Assembly (NCBI GenBank): GCA_003427395.1 | Contig: BFEA01000776.1 | Coordinates: forward strand, 362,879 to 426,878 | Length of the DNA stretch: 64,000 bases | Direction of reading: 5' to 3' | Source of the DNA: Chara braunii | Taxonomy: Eukaryota; Streptophyta; Charophyceae; Charales; Characeae | Part shown: positions 22,143 to 32,849 of the stretch, piece after piece | Position numbering within the stretch: position 1 is the stretch's first letter | Layout: each line of letters starts with the position of its first letter | Made by a program: the position numbers and the translations under genes | The notes under the pieces: model-generated | Seen by the model: only the letters and a program-made list of their open reading frames with translations | Database searches by the model: none | What the model was told of the DNA's origin: nothing

Positions 22143-23072
22143 TTACAGATCCTTATATTCAGAGAGAAGACTTTCAATCCTCGGAGGACAGGAAAAAGAA
22201 GACTCACCGGCTTTCTTTACCAGTACCAACATGACTTCCTGTTCCAACTTTTTCTTAGAAACCATCGAGCGGAAAGCTGGATAACTCATACAGCAAAAGA
22301 ATAGACTTGAGTCAGAGCCAGACTTTTGATATAATTTAATTGGTTTCATTTCTGATCGCGCATCTTTGAGTTGCACAATCTTGTTTTTGAAATCAATGTC
22401 CGGGTTGGTTTTTTCGTGTCAATCCATACCCAGAATGATATCAAAAGGTGAATTATTTTCTATGAGGAAGGATAGTTCATGCACAATCTTCTTTCCTTCC
22501 TTCGTTCGGAACTGACACTTAATACGATCAACAAATTGAGAGACAGTGATCGTACTCTTGTCTGCTAACATAGACGTTATAGGTCGAGACAAGTTTTTTA
22601 CCTTCATGCCGAGATGCAACTTACGGATTACCTTCTCGGAGATGTAGGATCTCATTGATCCTGGGTCTAACATCGCACGAACTCGTGTTTGTGCGCTCTC
22701 AACATCTGCAAACAACAACTCGCCCTTCGTCTTCGCCTTTCGAGCCCATGAGCTACGTAATGCTAGCAATTCGTTACCTAACTCATCAAGGGAGTCATCC
22801 AGAGAGACAGAACATAAGACAATGTCAGGGCGATCTGGATGATGGGCTAAGGAAGAATCATCCTTTGCCAATTGAGAAGAAGGGTAAGAAGGGGTCGTAG
22901 GCGCCTTACCTGTCTGTTCGTTCTTACTCTTAATCTCAGTTAGGGCAGATGCTACTCCTACTGGCTGTTCGCTTTTGAGTTCCGGATCTGAGGGCAGTAG
23001 GCGATCACATGTCCCGGTGTGCCGCACTTGAGACACTTCACATTGTCCATGCGCTCCTGCCAAGCCTTTCAT
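22143..23072 (-). pseudogene. Zinc knuckle and aspartic protease region of the chromovirus
   Basis: Minus strand. In one frame near 23050-22990 there is a CLKCGTPGHVIAYC knuckle (C-x2-C-x4-H-x4-C), which binds the RNA genome. In the 217-codon frame 23072 to 22419 there is a retropepsin-like domain: LFADVE, MLDPGSMRSYIS for the active site and FDIILGMD near the end. The usual active site is D-S/T-G-A/S, and proline sits in the second place here. A TGA replaces the tryptophan after GMD, and a further frame 22376 to 22143 carries the linker to RT. Confidence 0.8.
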
Positions 23073-23143
23073 AAATGCTCTTTGTTTCAGAATCTAATCA
23101 TACCCATTTCGACCCATGGCTTCCCATCAGCAATGTCAGGGTG

Positions 23144-24875
23144 TCATGGAAACGCTCTTTGTTTCTTCCCTCCTGTCCTGGGTGGTCCTCTTTTATTGGC
23201 CACAACAGCAGTGACTTCCCCCTTCCCGGAGTCACTATTGTTATCATTCTCCTCGTTCGGCCACTTTTCCACTGAGTCATCGTCAAAGAGGACAAGTGTG
23301 TGGTCTTGGCGCTTTTGTCGCCAGAGAACTTTTTTCCCGTTGTACTCTCTACCTCCCCCTCTTCCAGATTTAACTACCGCTGTATAGGAACTTTTGACTT
23401 GAGAATTCATTTGTTCCCTCTACAGGGCAAGGTCGCGAAATTGCCTGTACTTGTACTTACCGGATTTCGTTTCAGTGACTAAGTGTCCCCGGATGGGCTC
23501 AGGCAACGCTCGGGAATAGATGTACAGCGCTTGGTTGTCTTGCAGGTTCAATCCAGGAACCTGCAACAATCGGTCAACTTCTCGGGACAAAGCCTCAACT
23601 GACGTCCAATGCTTTTGACCAATTGACGTCAACTGGTCAAAGGCCTTGTCGATCGTCGTCTTGTCGAGGAAACGGTCCCCAGTTTTCGCCAAGAACTGTT
23701 TCATCGTCAATGTCTTTGCCCACTCACCGATATCTTCGAGACCCTCCGCATTGGCCTCGGCCAACACCCATTGCTTGGCCTCACCACCCATGCAAGAAGT
23801 AGTGAACGCGACTTGGGACTCCGGCTCGACCGGTGCGGTACTCACGTACGTCAGGATTTCTGCAATCCACAGCAACACACTTTCTTCTTTCTTGTTGCAA
23901 AACGGAAACGGCAACTTCATCTTCACCTTTTCTTTCTTCTTCGGTTTTTCTGGTTCCGCGCTTGTCTTTTCTGGAGTTCCTTTAGGAGCAGACTTAGAAG
24001 AATGAGAAGAGTGAGGAGTAGATGGTTGACTTGATCCATTTCCATTGGATCCATTTCCATTAGATCCATTTCCATTAGTCATTGTCCTTATCACGGGACC
24101 AGCAGACTTTATTGCCTCCCCCATTAACTTCTTTACTTTTTTCTTCTCCTTCTTCTCTTCTTGTTTTTCTTCTCCCTGAATCTGATTCTTACCTTTCACA
24201 ATATTAGCAATTGTTCTCAATCCAACAGTGATTTCATCCAACTGATTTTGTTGTCTATCAATCTTCTCCTCAAAAAAGGTAAGATATGTCACAATGTGAG
24301 CCAACGTTTGTGACATGTCAGTCTGTTCGCCGACTTCTGTTCCTATGACTTGTCTGATCTCTTTAACCTTTTGTCCCCTTCGCTGTTCCTGTTCTCTTCT
24401 TCTGGCTAATTCTTCTTTCTTCCTTTCTTCGGCAGCCAGAGTATCTTTGAGTTGCTTGATGTTAGCATCAATCATTTCCTCACTTACTTCTGGTTTCGCC
24501 TCCTCTTTACGAGTAGCTTCCATAATCTCTTCCAGTTGCTTCAAAGCAAACTGGTCTAGAGTCTGTCGCCCCTGTGCAATCAATTTGGAGGCCTCTGTAC
24601 CGGCTGCCACAACCTCCACAGCCGTGATAGACTTCTTCAGATGGTCTTCAACCCCCAAAAGATCAAAGTTATCACGGATGTGTTGCTCGGCATCCGGTCC
24701 AGACAACTGCACCTTGGCCAGAAACTGATACCACAAGGCTAACAGTTCTTCTTTCTTTCTATCAGCCTGTCCCCTTGTCCTCAGTTCAGACGGTCCTTCC
24801 CCAATGGAAAGTGTGATCGGAAAAGGAAACAGAAAAGTAGTCAGGAATCTCGTCAAGAAAGACTGTTGCAGACAT
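23144..24875 (-). pseudogene. Gag polyprotein of the chromovirus
   Basis: Main frame of 478 codons, 24856 to 23420. The N-terminus is helical and charged, followed by a long coiled coil (AAEERKKEELARRREQEQ), an NGNGS repeat and Ser/Pro/Lys-rich linker (three near-identical NGNGSNGNGS steps), then the capsid-like part: LLWIAEILTYVS, QWVLAEANA, RFLDKTTIDKAFDQL, WTSVEALSREVDRLLQVPGL and ALPEPIRGHLV. A second frame 23410 to 23144 carries the basic tail before the zinc knuckle. An ATG at 24875 lies in a different frame from the main stretch, so either there is a slip near the start or the true start is lost. Confidence 0.85.
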
Positions 24876-24879
24876 TTCT

Positions 24880-25300
24880 AGAAGTTAGACATCTTGAGAG
24901 AACAGAAACACGAAAATTCGTTGGCCAGATTATTTTACCGCAAAATAAACAATAATTCACGGTCACCTGAATCAGCACGCTGTTCTACCGTTCTTAAACC
25001 AGCACACTGTTCTACCGCAAAAGACAATAATTTCACGGTCACCTATCCCAACACTCTATCTGAGTCAAAAAGTAATAATAGTGATAAGGAACCAAAGTTT
25101 TCTAATTCTATTTGCTGTTCTGTTTTCAATGTGATGACATCCTACTCTATCTCAGGTACCGCAACTCTAGACCAGCATGATCAACAACAAACACAAGTGA
25201 GTACACAGGTACACAACACAGCCAGGCAACAGGTAAGTCCGCCAACAAAAACCAATCAATAGCTAGTGTTTTCCCCTTCTTGTTGTTTCGTCCTTCTTTG
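24880..25300. other. Chromovirus leader between PBS and gag
   Basis: Untranslated leader on the minus strand. It contains two AATTTCACGGTCACC-like repeats near 24953 and 25028, each preceded by CTGTTCTACCG, forming a short direct duplication. No coding content. Confidence 0.5.
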
Positions 25301-25319
25301 TCCTGTGTGACCAGCACCC

Positions 25320-25910
25320 AATCTGACGTTCGGCACCACAGCCACGTCAGTCTTCTCGCCGTGCCACTTCAGTCATCAGAATGTCGTCCTCACTTAGGCA
25401 CGGTCGTGCCTGCTACGTGTCACCCCTGGCCTGCCAACTCATCATCTTGATGAGTATGCCAGGTCAGCAGGTCTAATCAATATTGTCAATGGGGTGCACG
25501 TCAGCAATGTATGCTGAAATCGAAGTACCAGCCTGCCCCGAAGTCGAAGTTCCAACCTGTCACGTGTATCCCACAGCAGCACTTCTGTCTGCCACGTCAG
25601 CACCGTAATCCAGTCAACATCATCGAGGGGGTACACGTCAGGAGCGATACCAACGCGCCACGTAAGCCAAGTAACCGAGTATGACACTGCCATGTCAGCC
25701 TCCTATCTCACCGAATGGTGAGTCAGCAATGCCACATCATCAATCTGCTATCATCCACTGGCCACGTCAGCGATACTACACTTCTCCAAATATCAATGCC
25801 ACGTTCATGCCACGTCAGCATCGGACATGTATACAAAGGCCACGTCAATGCCACGTCAGAATCTGACGTGAGCTGTCTTGTCCACGTCAGCCTTCGTCGT
25901 AGATGCCACC
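25320..25910. promoter_or_regulatory. Dense cluster of (G)CCACGTCAGC motifs in the chromovirus leader
   Basis: The word CCACGTCAGC or a one-base variant occurs about nine times (near 25342, 25489, 25591, 25636, 25764, 25818, 25840, 25852, 25880). More copies lie in both LTRs (18690-18770, 26460-26530). The complement, GCTGACGTGGC, combines the TGACG and ACGTGGC cores bound by plant bZIP factors. Density is far above chance, but binding is inference. Confidence 0.55.
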
Positions 25911-25949
25911 ACTTGTCATTGTCGTCTCTGTCACACAATCGAAAGATCT

Positions 25950-25961
25950 GCTCCGATACCA
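25950..25961 (-). other. tRNA primer binding site (initiator Met type)
   Basis: On the minus strand TGGTATCGGAGC starts three bases after the 5' LTR end. It matches the plant initiator-methionine PBS TGGTATCAGAGC at 11 of 12 positions. Confidence 0.85.
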
Positions 25962-25964
25962 AAT

Positions 25965-27074
25965 TGCAATGAGCCCAGACGTGATGATACTCGTCAACAT
26001 TACCAGTCCCTATGATTATCGATCTGCTGATGAAATGACAAACAATCGTAATATGTGTGATGATAGAATGAGGTGAGAATCATACACAGACGAAGGAGGA
26101 GAGAGGGAGAATAGACAAAGGAGAGAGAAGAAGACAACAGCCCACTTCTACTTCGGGTTCCTCCTCCTCCTCGCCACNNNNNNNNNNNNNNNNNNNNNNN
26201 NNNNNNNNNNNNNNNNNNNNNNNNNNNNNNNNNNNNNNNNNNNNNNNNNNNNNNNNNNNNNNNNNNNNNNNNNNNNNNNNNNNNNNNNNNNNNNNNNNNN
26301 NNNNNNNNNNNNNNNNNNNNNNNNNNNNNNNNNNTCAATCTGTCTACATCAGCAAATGAAGAGTATCGTCATCAACCAGGTACGTATCCTCGATAACCAC
26401 AGTCTTGATCCCCTTCCAAGATGAAGAAGAATCAGAACAGCCTCATCAATCACGTAGCCCGCCACGTCATCAACATATACAGGTGGCAGCAGCCACGTCA
26501 GCAATGGTGCATGGCAGCTGCCACGTCAGCATGCCCAGAAGACCATCACCAGCCAGCACCATGCCAGCCAGCAGCGCCTTGCCGTCCTCCTCTGCCAGCG
26601 TAGAGCCGGCGTCAAGATAATGTCGCAATGTCGCAGCATAGCAACAGCGTCAAAGTCCATGCGTGAAGTCAGCATTCACGCAAGACTGAATTCTCTCCAG
26701 CCAGGAAGTCAACTCTTAAATAGCGTGGATGCGGGGTCTGGACCCCGGGTGCTGAAGTCCTGCACCGTCCAGATCTCGATATGAATGAGGGCCCAGATTG
26801 GCCAGAAACTGTATTCCTCCCGCCCTGAATGCTGTCTGGGTACCTGCACACAACAAGTGAATGTATCCGACCATAGGCCTGGGCATGGTACCTGTGACTC
26901 TACAGTTGAATTTGACTGTTGAATTTCCTTTGTGCCGCGTTCGGTCACACAGACTCCTCGACAGACTCAGGCTGGGCATGTCTCGGTCACATAGCCCGGC
27001 ACAGACAACTGAGTCTGTGTCTTACCGGGGGCAAAGTTCTGAGCCCCGGTCTGCTGCTGAACAGGGTTACTGCA
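25965..27074 (-). repeat. 5' LTR of the chromovirus
   Basis: Pairs with 18263-19275. It carries an N gap (26178-26334). In the other LTR the same interval is only about 60 bp, so the gap size is nominal. Small differences from the 3' LTR, including an insertion near 26630-26660, show that the LTRs have aged. Confidence 0.9.
26178..26334. other. Assembly gap (N run)
   Basis: 157 undetermined bases inside the 5' LTR. Confidence 1.
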
Positions 27075-27536
27075 CTTCTTTAGCTCGGCTTCCCTCCGTT
27101 CGGCTTCCATGCATTCAGCTGATTCCTTTCGGTCGGCCTTCCTCTTGTCCTTCGCAGCCTTCTTCTGTTGTTCGTCCTCCATGTACTGACAGACTGCCGC
27201 AACACTCTTACCAATCTCCGCAACTTTAGATTGTAGTGGGTCGTTTGACGCAGCACGCTTAATGTTTCCATGATCAGCTTGTCCTGGAGACATCGAACGA
27301 GCACAATTTGTTGTTGATGGTCGCCCGTGGGGGTATGGACATTGATTAGCGTAATGACCATGTTCCGCGCAGTTGAAGCACGTCAAAGGGCCTCGCCTCG
27401 GCCCTTGTTGGAAGTTGCGTCGGTCCCCTCCATGTTCACGGTCCTCGCAGTGGTCGCTCCAATACCCTCGTCAGTCGCTTTTGTAGTTGCGCTGCTCATC
27501 GTGGCCGTACTTACGATGGTCATCATAACGCGCCAT
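27075..27536 (-). pseudogene. Zinc-knuckle/SAP-like protein, N-terminal part
   Basis: Starts at ATG 27536 (MARYDDHRKYGHDEQRNYK), an Asp/Arg/Tyr-rich N-terminus. A TGA at 27471-27473 sits where CGA is expected, after which the frame stays open through GGDRRNFQQGPRRGP and the CCHC knuckle CFNCAEHGHYANQC to a charged coiled coil (AAKDKRKADRKESAECMEAERREAELKK). There the chromovirus is inserted, and the protein resumes at 18262. The knuckle suggests RNA or single-strand DNA binding. The family is one I associate with algal Penelope-like elements, but a gag-like origin cannot be excluded. Confidence 0.65.
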
Positions 27537-28089
27537 CGTTCGTACACTCCGTCAACTACCCTTGGCACAAAGATCGCCCTCGATAACAGCAAAAACTCGA
27601 AGGATAACGATGACACGTGAGAATTATGCGAAAACTCGTTGATGCAGTAACCCAAATCACATCGTAACAAATCCACGTAACGATGAACCCAAACGTGCTC
27701 ACTTACTCCAGTAACTTTGACTCCGGAACAGTTCACACGCGCACTAAACAGAGTATGATGGTACAAGGTTAGACGCCGAAGCTATGAAATGACAAAGACA
27801 AAGAAGTACAGTACAATTCGTCAGAGATGTTACAGTACAACCTCGTGCCACAAACCCAAGAACCTCCAATCAAACCGACAAACCAAGTTTGCGACCACTA
27901 GCGCTAATCAGAGATTAGCGTTTTGCAGACGGCGAACGCATTGTACTAACTGTACTGATAGTCGTATCTGCCCGTACGATGTCGGCAAAACCCACAGTGG
28001 TACCACCGGTTTAGCCTCGGTAGTACCACTTCGCGTTGTCCTTTCTCAAATAAGGTTACCGGATCGAGTCTCAAAAGTTAAAGTAATCC
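27537..28089. other. Intergenic, no gene recognised
   Basis: No coding frame with family features. GTACAGTACAAT/GTACAGTACAAC duplicates near 27805-27842 suggest a short local repeat. Confidence 0.4.
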
Positions 28090-28863
28090 TCAAAGAAAAC
28101 TCGCTATGCCATGGGTGTCCTCAGTATTCACAGGTAACCGGTTCGAGCCAAGGGCCTCGAGCTTCCAGCCATACTGCTGAGGAGAGGCTCTGCTGCCACA
28201 GTACTGTAGACTAGCTACTGATTGGGACGGTATCTTCTCGAGTACCTTCCATTGTGCATTCCAATCCAGCTGACCTACTTCATTCCCTTTTATCTTCTTG
28301 AGCCTTCTAACCGCCATGATTGCAGCAGGTGTGTTCTGTACCTCAGTTCTCAGCATCTTAACTCCCACTTTGGGGACGTAGTGACAGAGTGGGGTATTCT
28401 CCTCTGAACCTGGAGGATCCTGTTTCCAGCCCAGCAGCAGGGGTTCCACCCTAAAGCTGTCCGCTTCTCCCAGCAATAGGCATTGCTTTTGGAGTGGGAG
28501 TACCCGTACCTCTACTAAACGGGTAGTAGAGGGTACCAATTTTTCTTCAAGCTTGATTAGCACTCTGCCCCTGTTCACCCTCAATCCCACTTTCCATTCT
28601 TCCACTCTCCACCCTTCGTCCAAGTCAGGACCCACCACTTTCCAGATTATAGAGTCCTCATCTTCTGCACAAATACAAGTTCCAGCACTGTGTTCGGATG
28701 AGCTCTTCAGTGCGAACGTCCAATGCTGAGGTAAGGGGGCCAGCAATTTGGTTCTGTTTTCTGCCACTGAGCGTGGCAGCTTTCCCTTTAGCTGGTCTAC
28801 AGATAGCCAGTCCTCTGCTTCTTCGTTACACAAATGCCTTATTAGGAAGACTCCTTTTTCCAC
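28090..28863 (-). CDS. Open frame of unknown identity, possibly a LINE C-terminal remnant
   Basis: A 257-codon uninterrupted minus-strand frame. Visible features: HWTFALKSSSEHSAGTC, WKVVGPDLDEGWRVEEWKVGL and a leucine-rich middle. Composition is Lys/Glu/Trp-rich like the region after the RT in plant-lineage LINEs, and HWTFALKSS plus V-GP-DxG-RVxEW resembles such tails as I remember them. There is no zinc finger, no RT motif and no clear start context. The length without stops argues for recent coding function, either as a truncated retrocopy or a host gene. Low confidence in either. Confidence 0.3.
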   Translation of the reverse strand: MEKGVFLIRHLCNEEAEDWLSVDQLKGKLPRSVAENRTKLLAPLPQHWTFALKSSSEHSAGTCICAEDEDSIIWKVVGPDLDEGWRVEEWKVGLRVNRGRVLIKLEEKLVPSTTRLVEVRVLPLQKQCLLLGEADSFRVEPLLLGWKQDPPGSEENTPLCHYVPKVGVKMLRTEVQNTPAAIMAVRRLKKIKGNEVGQLDWNAQWKVLEKIPSQSVASLQYCGSRASPQQYGWKLEALGSNRLPVNTEDTHGIASFL

Positions 28864-29327
28864 TCAGGCTTCGCCGAAATTGCCCTTCCCCTCGCCTGCC
28901 GAGAAGCTTTCTTGATTTACATGGCAAATCAGCCAGTTTTCAAACAGAAATTGTTCCGCTATTTCCTTTCTTGAGCTCGGGGGTCTCAGAGCCTGTGGGA
29001 ATATTTTCCTCCAGGCCGCCACTACTCCCCTCCAAACATCGCTGGAAATTGATTGTGGTTTGGGAGGTGTTTGGGAGGGTTCTATACCCTCACCTACAGC
29101 AAACGGTGTATGGAGTTACTCTTGCCCTCCTTTGCCAAAGATAATTTCTGTCAGAATAACTGAACAGGGTGCACTGCGGCCTATTTCAAGAAAGCCTCAG
29201 ACTATTGTCAATGAATATGGTCCATGTGCCCACTCACATGCAGTTGTCTTGACTGCCACAGCCATGGTCAGTGAATCATACCCTGACATCTGGCACCCCA
29301 GTCGTCTGGAGCAGACACCATCTGTGA
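28864..29327. other. Intergenic, no gene recognised
   Basis: Flank between the unidentified frame and the MITE-like element. Nothing supportable. Confidence 0.4.
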
Positions 29328-29735
29328 GGGCATATTCACACGGGGACCCCAAATCCGCAAAATATGTGGATTTGGGAAGGGCCGATTTAAGGTTTTGGGC
29401 ATGGTTCACGTCACACTGCTGTACCTTTTCAGATGGGACAAGGTCGCGGCCATGGGGATTTGGTACTTGGCTGGTCACACGGCACTATCCACCAATTGTC
29501 CAAGAACTTTTCTGAAGGATTTTTTGTCAATTTTTGAAGGAAATGCAAAAAAAAAAAAAGGGAATTTGCGGTCACCTCCAGAGGTGACCGCAAAATCCCT
29601 TGCCCCGCGGCTTCCCAGGCCGCTGACAAATGGGCACTGGAATAGTACATTTGCGAATTTGGTAGATCCGTGTGACTGGCCTTTTCCCCTTTTTGGGGGG
29701 ATTTTGGGATCATAGGTCCCCGTGTGAGTATGCCC
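29328..29735. mobile_element. MITE-like inverted-repeat element with a central perfect hairpin
   Basis: Terminal inverted repeats GGGCATATTCACACGGGGAC and GTCCCCGTGTGAGTATGCCC match over 21 bp with one mismatch. In the middle, TTTGCGGTCACCTC and GAGGTGACCGCAAA form a perfect hairpin. No coding capacity. The target duplication was not resolved. A similar GAGGGCATACTCACC end appears at 63214. Confidence 0.7.
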
Positions 29736-30101
29736 GGAGAAGAGCACTTTCTTTTCTTTTTTAGCAGTTTTTTCTTCATTTGTTTGGTCATGAAATGTTT
29801 TTTTGCATTTATTTTCCCTATTTCACGCTGCCACCCACCTGTCCCCCACCTGTCAGAATTTGTGGCCAAGATAAGTGGTGCGGAAACGGCCCGACGGAGT
29901 GGTGGTCCATGTAACCCCAACATGTCTAACCACCACTACCTCCGAGCCTTTTTTTTTTTTTTCTTGATAAGTTTTTGCCTAGCCTGATCTTCACTGCGCA
30001 CCGAGTTTTGCCCAGCCGGGGGAAGTTTCGTAGGAGAAAGGAACAAAGAAGAAAACGAAAGAAGAAAAACAAAAAAAAAAAACGTCCCTAATGCCTCGGT
30101 A
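29736..30101. other. Intergenic with A/T homopolymers
   Basis: Contains T- and A-runs (29950-29960, 30072-30083) and no recognisable gene. Confidence 0.4.
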
Positions 30102-30525
30102 AGGGCCTCGCTCTTGAAATGGGGAAACATTTCAAGAGCTGTCAGACGTTCTCAAGAGTTGGGTTTTCAAAAGTTTTTGGACCCTCGCCACACAGCACTC
30201 TCGAAAAGGCGATGCCGTTGGACACAGGATGAAAAACGACAGTCATACAGCTTTGTTTTTTTTTGCATGGCGTCAGGATAACGGCCTGACAACTCTTGAA
30301 AATCGAAAGTCCATCAAGGGTTCGGCCAAGGACGCTTGGAAACGCACCAGTTGCAGGTAGGCACGAGTTGCAGGCAGGCTGGGGTTTCCGATCTTTCAAG
30401 AGCTGCTCTTGAAAGGGTTTCAAGAGCCGGTCTGACAGCTCTTGACTGCCCCGAGTGTCAAGAGGCTGTGTGGCTATGCAGCAACTCTTGAAAAAGAGTT
30501 TTCAAGAGTGGTGTGGCGAGGCCCT
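30102..30525. mobile_element. MITE-like element with AGGGCCTCGC ends
   Basis: Left end AGGGCCTCGCTCTTGAAA and right end TTTTCAAGAGTGGTGTGGCGAGGCCCT are inverted relatives. The interior is full of CAAGAGCTG/CAGCTCTTG palindromes, so the element can fold over most of its length. No coding capacity. Confidence 0.55.
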
Positions 30526-30625
30526 AACCACCAGATACATTCGGGGCCTCGCCACACCGGTGTAGAAACGGTGAAATATTCGACAACTGTCAGACCATTT
30601 TCGACATTCACTGTTTCGACACCAT

Positions 30626-31202
30626 GGGTTTCGCTCCACTGAGTCAAGAAAAATTTCTAGAGTAGATCTGAAGTTGTCAGTGTCTAGAGTAGCGCGAATT
30701 TAGGGTCTCGCTCCACTACTCTCGTCTTTCGTGAGTCCTTCTAGAGCTGTCAGACGTGCAAAACTCTCGAAAAAAAAGTCTTGGCTCCACTTACTCTAGA
30801 TGGGTATAGAGTAGTGGAGAGAGGCCCTTAGTGTGATCGCTAAGACGGCCGTACTCAAGAAAAAAAAAATTTCCGATCTAGAGTACTAACGACAACGCCG
30901 CAGACTCTTGTCGGCCCAGACACCCGACGCACTCACAGAATTCTAGGCCACGGCAAGGGAACTACCACCGCTGCAGGCGGGCACTCTAGATCGGTGTGGA
31001 GTCGCGGGTGCCCCTGACAACTCTAGAAAGCGATTTGACGGGGCTCCATTCTTGAGTAAGTGGAGCGGCGTTTTACTCTAGACAATTTCTTGAGTAAATT
31101 CTGACTACTCTAAAAGGAAAATTCAAGGTTCCTAGTCTAGAGTAGTGGAGCGACAATTCACGCTAGATTTTTTATTGAGTCTAGAGTAGTGGAGCAAGAC
31201 CC
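30626..31202. mobile_element. MITE-like element, middle of the nest
   Basis: Left GGGTTTCGCTCCACTGAGTC and the inverted right end GGGTCTTGCTCCACTACTCT share ends and an inner AGTCAA-AAA-TCTAG block. Interior CTAGAG palindromes are abundant. Confidence 0.55.
30702..30828. mobile_element. MITE-like element, innermost of the nest (127 bp)
   Basis: Ends AGGGTCTCGCTCCACTACTCT and inverted AGGGCCTCTCTCCACTACTCT match at 19 of 21 positions. Confidence 0.6.
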
Positions 31203-31420
31203 AATGGCCACCTCCGCCACACCGTAGTTTCTTTGTTAGAAAAGGGAAAAAAAACAAAAAAAAAGGAGAAGAAGACAGGGGAGCTTGAGGCATAGATGTC
31301 AAAATCAACACATCCTTCAACACCTCCTCTCTTGACACCCATGTTGAAACCACTTTTCTGACGATTGTCGAAGTGCTTTCGACATTTTTTCTCCGACAGT
31401 CTGTGTGGCGAAGAAAAAAT

Positions 31421-31951
31421 GTCGAAAACTGTAATTTTGACATTGGTGGGGAGGCCCTCTATGAGGTGCTCATGTGACTGTGCCCTCAGTGAGGGCGTTT
31501 ACGGAAGAACAACTGAAAAAAAAAACAAAAGGCAAAACAAAAGACTCCCTTATTCTGTGCTTGAGGGCGGGTACAGGATGCCACAGCATCGACACAGTTA
31601 CGTGCCACCCGTTAAATACGCCCGCCTGGCTGCTGGCAGGGCAGTACAACGACACGGGAACAAAAGCAAAAAAAAAAAAAAAAAAAGTCGAAAACTGTAA
31701 TTTTGACATTGGTGGCGAAGCCCTCTATGAGGTGCTCATGTGACTGTGCCCTCAGTGAGGGCGTTTACGGAAGAACAACTGAAAAAAAAAACAAAAGGCA
31801 AAAAAAAAAGACTCCCTTATTCTGTGCTTGAGGGCGGGTACAGGATGCCACAGCATCAAGACAGTTACGTGCCACCCGTTAAATACGCCCTGCCTGGCTG
31901 GCAGGGCAGTACAACGACACGGGAACAAAAGCAAAAAACAAAAAAAAAAAA
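31421..31951. repeat. Direct tandem duplication, two ~266-bp units
   Basis: GTCGAAAACTGTAATTTTGA starts at 31421 and again at 31687. The units stay nearly identical through CCCTCAGTGAGGGCG and the final A-rich tail, differing by a few bases and homopolymer lengths. The near identity points to a recent duplication. Confidence 0.9.
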
Positions 31952-32124
31952 GAAAGCAAACACGTTCCATACATAGTGGCCAGATACATTACATTCCTCA
32001 ACGCACTGATGCAAGTTCCACCCTAGTGAGGGCCTTCCCCGACAGCCCTGCATTTGAAACTCTGTTTTTTTCCCCTTTTTTTCTCTTTTTTTTTTGTTTT
32101 TTTGGTCAGCCTCCAACCCTGTCC

Positions 32125-32290
32125 CGAGCCCCCCACTAGCAAAGCGGATTGGATAGAATGCCTGAATCTGGACAAAGTTATGGAGATGTGCAGGATATCC
32201 AGATTGAACTGCTTTTCTGCATCTGTGCATAAAACACATCCAGATTCAGGAGCTTTATCCTATCCTTTTTGCTAGTGGGACCTCGGCCCC
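32125..32290. mobile_element. MITE family M1, copy a
   Basis: The left part CCCCACTAGCAAAGCGGATTGG and right end TTTTTGCTAGTGGGACCTCGG form terminal inverted repeats. Inside, TGAATCTGGAC and the inverted GTCCAGATTCAG-type sequence make it a long palindrome. Matches copies at 61613 and 62690. Confidence 0.75.
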
Positions 32291-32313
32291 CTGTAGTAGG
32301 CTACTAGATGGAC

Positions 32314-32849
32314 TTTTTTTTTTTTTTTTTTTTTAAATCCATCATTTATATTGCACGAGGAAAATTAGGGCCGGGGACCCCACAATTCTACCCGGAGTTT
32401 TCTGGCAGCATCAGCCAGTTTAGCTTACGGACGGCACCAGCCGAGCCTATTGCCATCCAACTCTCCTAATTCAAAACTTCCAAGACATCTCAGAGTTACT
32501 GTGCTCTTCACTAATTCCTACTCAGCTTCCTTGCTATCCCAACTTGGTCTGAACTCAAACTACTATCCTATTGTCTAACTCAACGACCAGGTCTGAGGAA
32601 CCCGGTGGAACATTTGTTCCTTATTCTCTGACACTCTCCTAGTGGGCTCCTGTGTCCCTACTGCAACAGAGTGCCCTGGTTTCTACTCTGGCCCTCTCTA
32701 ACCTCCTCCTTACTGACCTAGGTGCCCTGGTCCACCTGCGTGTATTCAGTGTATTACCTAGTTCAACCATTTTTTATACCACCAGCCCTCTTGTACTGTG
32801 CACTCCTGCCAGCTGATTCCCTCTCGCCCAAGTTCTCAGGAACCACCAC
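32314..32849 (-). pseudogene. LINE 3' end: last codons of ORF2, 3' UTR and poly(A)
   Basis: Downstream half of the LINE whose other part resumes at 44465. Joining across the gypsy insertion keeps the frame: KRLKETVVV on one side continues as VPENLGERESAGRSAQYK to a TGA near 32780. About 440 bp of 3' UTR follows and ends in T21 on the plus strand (32314-32334), which is the LINE poly(A) tail read from the minus strand. Confidence 0.75.

Larger units (their letters stand above)
18263..27074 (-). mobile_element. Complete Ty3/gypsy chromovirus (decayed), minus strand
   Basis: Two similar ~1-kb LTRs bound an internal region with gag, protease, RT, RNase H, integrase and a chromodomain-like tail in the standard Ty3/gypsy order. 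LTR ends read TGCAGTAACCC and CTCATTGCA. The flanks on both sides are CTTC (18259-18262 and 27075-27078), a 4-bp target duplication. Removing the element and one CTTC copy restores the reading frame of the host protein, which confirms both borders. Stops and frameshifts in gag and pol show it can no longer act on its own. Confidence 0.9.
30543..31458. mobile_element. MITE-like element, outermost of a nest
   Basis: The left end GGGGCCTCGCCACACC with TTTTCGACATT inward is matched by an inverted right end near 31458 (AGGCCCTC preceded by CGAAAACTG..TTTTGACATTGGTGG). Two further terminal-repeat elements lie inside. Confidence 0.45.
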
